From positions 1-9,465 of the forward strand of contig JBBSGA010000248.1 of assembly GCA_038254585.1 (NCBI GenBank): DNA of 9,465 bases, in the 5' to 3' direction. The stretch comes from JBBSGA01 sp038254585. GTDB lineage: Bacteria; Chloroflexota; Chloroflexia; Chloroflexales; Kallotenuaceae. The translations under genes were made by a program, and so were the position numbers. Shown here one piece after another: positions 6,137 to 9,465 of the stretch (within the stretch, counting starts at the first letter, position 1; every line of letters starts with the position of its first letter). The notes below the pieces were generated by a model. It saw only the letters and a list, made by a program, of their open reading frames with translations. It did no database searches and was not told the DNA's origin.

Positions 6137-6246
6137 GACAGGGAACAGGGAGGAGCGGACTTCATCCCATCGCTCGATAATAAGCAGGGGAACCGGCGCG
6201 AAACCACGACGGCCTTACGCCAATCCCCTGCTCCCTGTCCCCTGTC
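6137..6246 (-). repeat. Heptanucleotide repeats forming a long nested inverted repeat ahead of gpmI
   Basis: On the minus strand 6252-6224 reads as tandem heptamers CAGGGGA, CAGGGGA, CAGGGAG, CAGGGGA. The plus strand has CAGGGAA then CAGGGAG at 6139-6152. The arms 6137-6152 and 6231-6246 pair over 16 bp, the one mismatch becoming a G-U pair in minus-strand RNA. Inside, 6183-6191 and 6224-6232 form a perfect 9-bp stem, with GGCG/CGCC able to pair further in. The structure lies between the parvulin gene stop and the gpmI ribosome binding site, so it would be in a readthrough transcript. It could attenuate, stabilise or terminate. Short tandem heptamers of this type are known in cyanobacteria; whether this belongs to a genome-wide family here is unknown. 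Confidence 0.65.
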
Positions 6247-6261
6247 CCCTGGTAACTTCCG

Positions 6262-7287
6262 CTATCGCACGGGCGTAGCCGTTGTCTCCGGCGCGGCAGT
6301 TCCAGCTGCGGGCTGCCGAGGCGCCGGTCCTGCCGTCTGATCCGGCCCGACTTCGACCGTCGGCAGCTCGACCGGCGGAGGAGCCTGGGTCGGGGCCGGC
6401 GCCGGGGTGATCAGGTACTTGACCTGTCCATTTTGCTTGGCCGTCTCGAGGATCGACTGGCGGTAGGCGTTACCTGCGGCCTGCATCGCATCCGGAGAAG
6501 AGGCGTCTGCCTTTCGACGCTCGATCACTTTGATGACGTGCCAGCCAAACTGGCTCTGAACCGGCTGGCTGATCTCACCGTTCTTGAGCGCCTCGGCCGC
6601 CTTCTCAAACTGCGGAACCATCTGGCCCGGGCCGAAGAAGCCGAGATCTCCCGCGTTTTGCTTCGCGGAAGGATCGATCGAGACCTCCTTCGCGACCTTG
6701 CCAAAATCCTCGCCGCCGGTCGTCACGCGCTGGTGGACCTTCGCGGCCTCGGCCTCGGTCTTGACCAGAATATGCTGGGCGTGAATCTCCTCGCCCGGCT
6801 TGGCCTCCTTCTGGATCAGATTGTTGATCAGCACCTGCTCCTGGAGGTAGCGCCGAAGACCCGCCGTTCCCTCGAAGCCGTAGAAATTGGCGCAGGCTTC
6901 GAGCAGCTTCGCCGGATCCTTCTCGGTCTGTGCCTCGGGAAAGGGCGTCTTCGCGCAGGTCTGAGTCCGAAGGCGGTCGACGAACTGGTCGACCGCCTTG
7001 GGATCGGCCGCGATATCTTTGGCCCGCGCCTCGTGGATCATGAGGTGGCGAGACGCGAGGTCGTCCAGGATGAACTGTTCCGGCGTGCCGGGCTGATCAA
7101 GCTTCGTCTTCGCCTGGTCGAACTCTTTGCGGCTGACGAAGTCATCGCCGCCACTCGGGTAGGAAATCTTAACTACTGCCGTGCTGGTGTTCTCAGTCGG
7201 CTTGAGCGCCGCCATGTCGGGTTTGGTGCTCGCGCAGCCGCCGAGCAGTAGCGCCACGACCAGCGCTACCATGAAACGTCGCAACAC
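6262..7287 (-). CDS. Parvulin-type peptidyl-prolyl isomerase lipoprotein (PrsA/SurA-like foldase)
   Basis: A 341-residue exported lipoprotein. The signal peptide MLRRFMVALVVALLLGGC has a basic start, a hydrophobic core and a lipobox ending at C18, the predicted lipidated residue. Residues 50-165 form a helical SurA/PrsA-like N-terminal segment. The parvulin rotamase domain spans about 168-258 (EIHAQHILVKTEAEA, DLGFFGPGQMVPQFE, SQFGWHVIKVIERR). The last 48 residues are a Pro/Ala/Thr-rich, probably disordered tail. The family isomerises prolyl bonds and helps exported proteins fold outside the membrane; substrates here are unknown. C111 and C132 could form a disulfide outside the cell. The start is GTG at 7287, with GGAGGAAG (complement of 7293-7300) five bases upstream, which favours it over the ATG five codons in. 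It lies 72 bases after lepA on the same strand. Confidence 0.9.
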   Translation of the reverse strand: MLRRFMVALVVALLLGGCASTKPDMAALKPTENTSTAVVKISYPSGGDDFVSRKEFDQAKTKLDQPGTPEQFILDDLASRHLMIHEARAKDIAADPKAVDQFVDRLRTQTCAKTPFPEAQTEKDPAKLLEACANFYGFEGTAGLRRYLQEQVLINNLIQKEAKPGEEIHAQHILVKTEAEAAKVHQRVTTGGEDFGKVAKEVSIDPSAKQNAGDLGFFGPGQMVPQFEKAAEALKNGEISQPVQSQFGWHVIKVIERRKADASSPDAMQAAGNAYRQSILETAKQNGQVKYLITPAPAPTQAPPPVELPTVEVGPDQTAGPAPRQPAAGTAAPETTATPVR

Positions 7288-7359
7288 TAGGTCTTCCTCC
7301 AGATAAGTATGTATATGCGCTTACAGGTGTCTATTGTGGGCGGCAAGAGGACCGGCATT

Positions 7360-9159
7360 CTAGTCGCTTCCGAGGCTCAGAACGGCCATGAATGCCTCCT
7401 GAGGGATCTCGACGTTGCCGACCATCTTCATCCGCTTCTTGCCTTCTTTTTGCTTCTCTAGGAGCTTGCGCTTGCGGGTAACGTCGCCGCCGTAACACTT
7501 GGCCAGCACGTCCTTGCGCATCGCGCGAACGGTTTCGCGGGCAACAACCTTGGCGCCGATGGTGGCCTGGATCGGCACCTCAAACATCTGCCGCGGGATG
7601 AGCGACCGCAGCTTCTCGACAAGCTGTCGCCCCTGGCGGTGGGCATTCTCGCGATGCGTAATCATCGAGAGCGCGTCGACAGCGACGCCGTTGACCAAGA
7701 CGTCGAGCTTGACCAGGTCGGCCGGCTGGTAGCCACTCAAGGTGTAGTCGAGCGAAGCATAGCCCTGCGTTCGAGATTTGAGCTGATCGTAGAAGTCGAC
7801 GACGATCTCTGCGAGGGGGATGGCATACTTGAGCACTACACGCTGCTCGTCAAGGTAGTCCATCGTCTGGAACGTGCCACGCCGGCCGGTCACCAGCTCC
7901 ATCACCGGCCCGATATAGCGCGTCGGGACGATCACGCTGATCTGCATGACCGGCTCCTCGATCGAATCGATCCGGGCAGGATCGGGCATCTCGGAGGGAT
8001 TGTCGAAGGTCACGATCTCGCCGTCATGCGTCAGCACCTGGTATTCGACGGACGGCGCCGTGATCAGGAGGTTGAGGTCATATTCGCGCTCGAGACGCTC
8101 CTGCACGATCTCCATATGCAGCAATCCGAGGAAACCAGCGCGAAAGCCGAAGCCGAGCGCCGCCGACGTTTCGGGAACATAGGTCAGCGCTGCGTCGTTG
8201 AGCTTGAGCTTTTCGAGCGCATCGCGGAGGAGCGGGTAGTCGGTGGCGTCGACCGGATAGATGCCGGCGAAGACCATCGGCTTGGCCGGCCGGTAGCCCG
8301 CGAGCGGCTGCGCCGCCGGCTCCCGGACGAGCGTGACGGTATCTCCGACCTGACATTCCCCAACATTCTTCAGGCCGGTAGCAATGTAGCCAGTCTCGCC
8401 GGTTCGCAGCGCGTCGACCGGCGTCATCTGTGGCCGGAAGACGCCGATCTCGAGGGTCTCGGTGCGCACATCGGTACCCATCAGCAGCACCGGCTCGCCG
8501 GAGCGGAGCTCGCCCTCCATGACCCGTACATAGGCGATCACGCCCTTATAGGCGTTGTAGTGCGAGTCAAAGATCAGCGCGCGGAGAGGCGCCTTGGGAT
8601 CGCCCTGAGGCGGCGGGATACGCTCGACGATCGCTTCCAGAATCGCTTCGATGCCGACGCCTTCCTTGGCCGATGCGAGGATGATCTCCTCCGCCGGCAG
8701 GCCCAGCACCCGCTCGATCTCTTCGGCGACGATCTCCGGCTCGGCTCCCGGCAGATCGATCTTATTGATCACGGGGACAATCGCAAGGTCATGCTCAAGC
8801 GCCATATAGACGTTGGCAAGTGTCTGGGCCTCGATACCCTGCGCCGCGTCTACGACGAGCAGCGCCCCTTCGCACGCGACGAGGGCGCGGCTCACCTCGT
8901 ACGAGAAGTCGACGTGGCCGGGGCAGTCGATCAGATTGAGCTCATACTGCTGTCCGTCAGCAGCGCGGTACTCGAGACGCACCGCTTTGGCCTTGATCGT
9001 GATACCTTTCTCGCGCTCGAGGTCCATAGTATCAAGGGCCTGGTCACGCCGCTCCCGATCAGTTATAGCCCCGGTTCGCTCAAGTAGCCGATCGGAGAGC
9101 GTCGTCTTCCCGTGGTCGATGTGGGCGATGATCGAAAAGTTACGAATGAACTGTGTCAT
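7360..9159 (-). CDS. lepA: Elongation factor 4 (LepA), ribosome back-translocase GTPase
   Basis: LepA/EF4 is a translational GTPase that acts on stalled or misplaced ribosomes and in ribosome assembly. With the start chosen (MTQFIRNFSIIAHIDHGKTT) the protein is 599 residues, the same as E. coli LepA. GTPase motifs: AHIDHGKTT (12-20), DCPGHVDF (79-86, with the catalytic His), NKID (132-135) and SAKEGVG (163 on). Domain II, two EF-G-like alpha/beta domains and the LepA-specific C-terminal domain follow, ending CYGGDVTRKRKLLEKQKEGKKRMKMVGNVEIPQEAF. AGGAG (complement of 9163-9167) lies three bases before this ATG. An in-frame ATG at 9180 would add seven residues (MARRQEL) but lacks a good ribosome binding site, so the longer start is less likely though not excluded. 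No signs of damage. Confidence 0.95.
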   Translation of the reverse strand: MTQFIRNFSIIAHIDHGKTTLSDRLLERTGAITDRERRDQALDTMDLEREKGITIKAKAVRLEYRAADGQQYELNLIDCPGHVDFSYEVSRALVACEGALLVVDAAQGIEAQTLANVYMALEHDLAIVPVINKIDLPGAEPEIVAEEIERVLGLPAEEIILASAKEGVGIEAILEAIVERIPPPQGDPKAPLRALIFDSHYNAYKGVIAYVRVMEGELRSGEPVLLMGTDVRTETLEIGVFRPQMTPVDALRTGETGYIATGLKNVGECQVGDTVTLVREPAAQPLAGYRPAKPMVFAGIYPVDATDYPLLRDALEKLKLNDAALTYVPETSAALGFGFRAGFLGLLHMEIVQERLEREYDLNLLITAPSVEYQVLTHDGEIVTFDNPSEMPDPARIDSIEEPVMQISVIVPTRYIGPVMELVTGRRGTFQTMDYLDEQRVVLKYAIPLAEIVVDFYDQLKSRTQGYASLDYTLSGYQPADLVKLDVLVNGVAVDALSMITHRENAHRQGRQLVEKLRSLIPRQMFEVPIQATIGAKVVARETVRAMRKDVLAKCYGGDVTRKRKLLEKQKEGKKRMKMVGNVEIPQEAFMAVLSLGSD

Positions 9160-9203
9160 AAGCTCCTGGCGCCGGGCCATCCGCCCGTGCTACGAACACG
9201 GCA

Positions 9204-9234
9204 AGGCGCGCCTCCGTGAAACCGCGGCGCGCCT
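9204..9234. repeat. Paired GGCGCGCC stem-loop in the lepA leader
   Basis: Two copies of the self-complementary octamer GGCGCGCC (9205-9212 and 9226-9233) stand 13 bases apart and, with flanking A/T, make a 9-bp stem. It lies 45 bases before the lepA start, between the start and the proposed promoter, so it would be in the leader RNA. Being palindromic, the copies could equally be a double site for a DNA-binding protein. Function is unknown. Confidence 0.5.
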
Positions 9235-9315
9235 GATGGCCTAATCGTCACCGAAGGTATGTCAAGGAATCGGTCAGTCTTAGTGTGTTCGCTCAGTTTA
9301 TGGCGAACGAATGAA

Positions 9316-9324
9316 AGTATAACA
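9316..9324 (-). promoter_or_regulatory. Extended -10 promoter likely serving lepA
   Basis: On the minus strand 9324-9316 reads TGTTATACT, a good -10 (TATACT) with the TGN extension. The -35 region is poor, as is common for extended -10 promoters. A start near 9309 would leave a leader of about 150 bases to lepA, carrying the GGCGCGCC hairpin and a small inverted repeat (GTTCGC 9287-9292, GCGAAC 9303-9308). A TTGACA at 9265-9260 on this strand has no fitting -10. Confidence 0.4.
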
Positions 9325-9352
9325 CCTTCTACCCGTCCTCGACTGTTGTGTT

Positions 9353-9381
9353 TTGCCATCCGAGGCACGATGTGCTATCTT
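9353..9381 (+). promoter_or_regulatory. Promoter of the rightmost plus-strand gene
   Basis: TTGCCA (9353-9358) and TATCTT (9376-9381) are 17 bases apart, with TGC immediately before the -10, the same layout as the larE promoter. The predicted start is near 9388, about 34 bases before the ATG at 9422. It is divergent to the lepA promoter, about 30 bases away. Confidence 0.6.
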
Positions 9382-9421
9382 CACCTATCGGTACACCACC
9401 GCAGGATAAGGGGAATCGCTG

Positions 9422-9465
9422 ATGCAATTGCCGATTGTGGCACCCGCGCCCCTCGTGACGATGCA
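9422..9465 (+). CDS. Start of an unidentified gene, cut by the window edge
   Basis: An ATG at 9422 is preceded by AAGGGGA (9408-9414) at a good spacing of seven bases and by a well-formed promoter. The first residues are MQLPIVAPAPLVTM, after which the window ends. Fourteen residues are too few to name a family. The start is not a typical signal peptide. Confidence is in the existence of a gene, not in any function. Confidence 0.55.
   Translation, partial: MQLPIVAPAPLVTM

Noticed and set aside
6433..7251. A 272-codon plus-strand frame antisense to the parvulin lipoprotein gene
   Set aside because: Same compositional shadow effect: Leu/Arg/Gly repeats and no family motif, while the minus strand has a clear signal peptide and parvulin domain.
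7639..9087. A 482-codon open frame on the plus strand, antisense to lepA
   Set aside because: It lies entirely inside lepA, has no ribosome binding site or recognisable domain, and is rich in Arg/Asp/His/Leu as expected of a complement of GC-rich codons.
9287..9308. GTTCGC/GCGAAC inverted repeat considered as a LexA (SOS) box
   Set aside because: LexA boxes of the GAAC-N4-GTTC type have the half-sites in the opposite order and closer together.
1..9465. CRISPR arrays, tRNA or rRNA genes, replication origin
   Set aside because: No regularly spaced direct repeats, cloverleaf-like segments, rRNA-like stretches or DnaA-box clusters were seen on either strand.

Overview
The window is GC-rich bacterial chromosome. 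Six ordinary-looking genes surround a short accessory patch of lower G+C. By hand count, 1621-1680 inside yifB is 45/60 G+C, while 2221-2280 inside hicA is 28/60 and 2821-2880 inside the PIN gene is 30/60. The protein style (an Ala/Arg/Glu-rich YifB, a parvulin lipoprotein, GpmI, LepA, LarE, and HicB followed by HicA) would fit Chloroflexota, perhaps Thermomicrobia. That placement is an impression from sequence flavour and rests on no marker search.

Left edge (1-389): a remnant of an IS3/IS150-type insertion sequence on the minus strand. Its terminal repeat (246-272) sits only a few dozen bases from the middle of the transposase integrase domain, so the element is internally deleted, and it runs off the window. 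A weak promoter and a good ribosome binding site then lead into a full-length yifB/comM gene (390-1910).

Middle (1911-3641): two compact toxin-antitoxin-like modules. The first is hicB-hicA (1984-2438). The second is a PIN-domain gene of the DUF3368 type followed, with a 4-base overlap, by a small acidic unrecognised protein (2610-3400). Each module is followed by a scrap of yifB. A 153-bp copy of the yifB 3' end (2451-2603, about 83% identical) separates the two modules. A 60-bp copy of an internal yifB segment (3429-3488, 57/60 identical, all three changes synonymous) follows the second. The scraps lie in the reverse of their order within yifB, so one insertion into one yifB copy cannot explain them. 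This patch is the most unusual part of the window.

Right part (3642-9465): larE on the plus strand, with a good promoter, converges on a minus-strand series lepA -> parvulin lipoprotein -> gpmI. A perfect 17-bp stem-loop terminator lies between larE and gpmI. The 152-base gap ahead of gpmI holds heptanucleotide repeats in both orientations that can fold into a long nested hairpin. Upstream of lepA a divergent intergenic region carries a promoter for each direction and the first 15 codons of a plus-strand gene that leaves the window.

Roles: GpmI serves glycolysis, LepA back-translocates ribosomes, the parvulin lipoprotein probably assists extracytoplasmic folding, LarE supplies sulfur for the nickel-pincer nucleotide cofactor (no larA/B/C is visible here), and YifB is a DNA-handling AAA+ ATPase. 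No rRNA, tRNA, CRISPR array or origin was seen.
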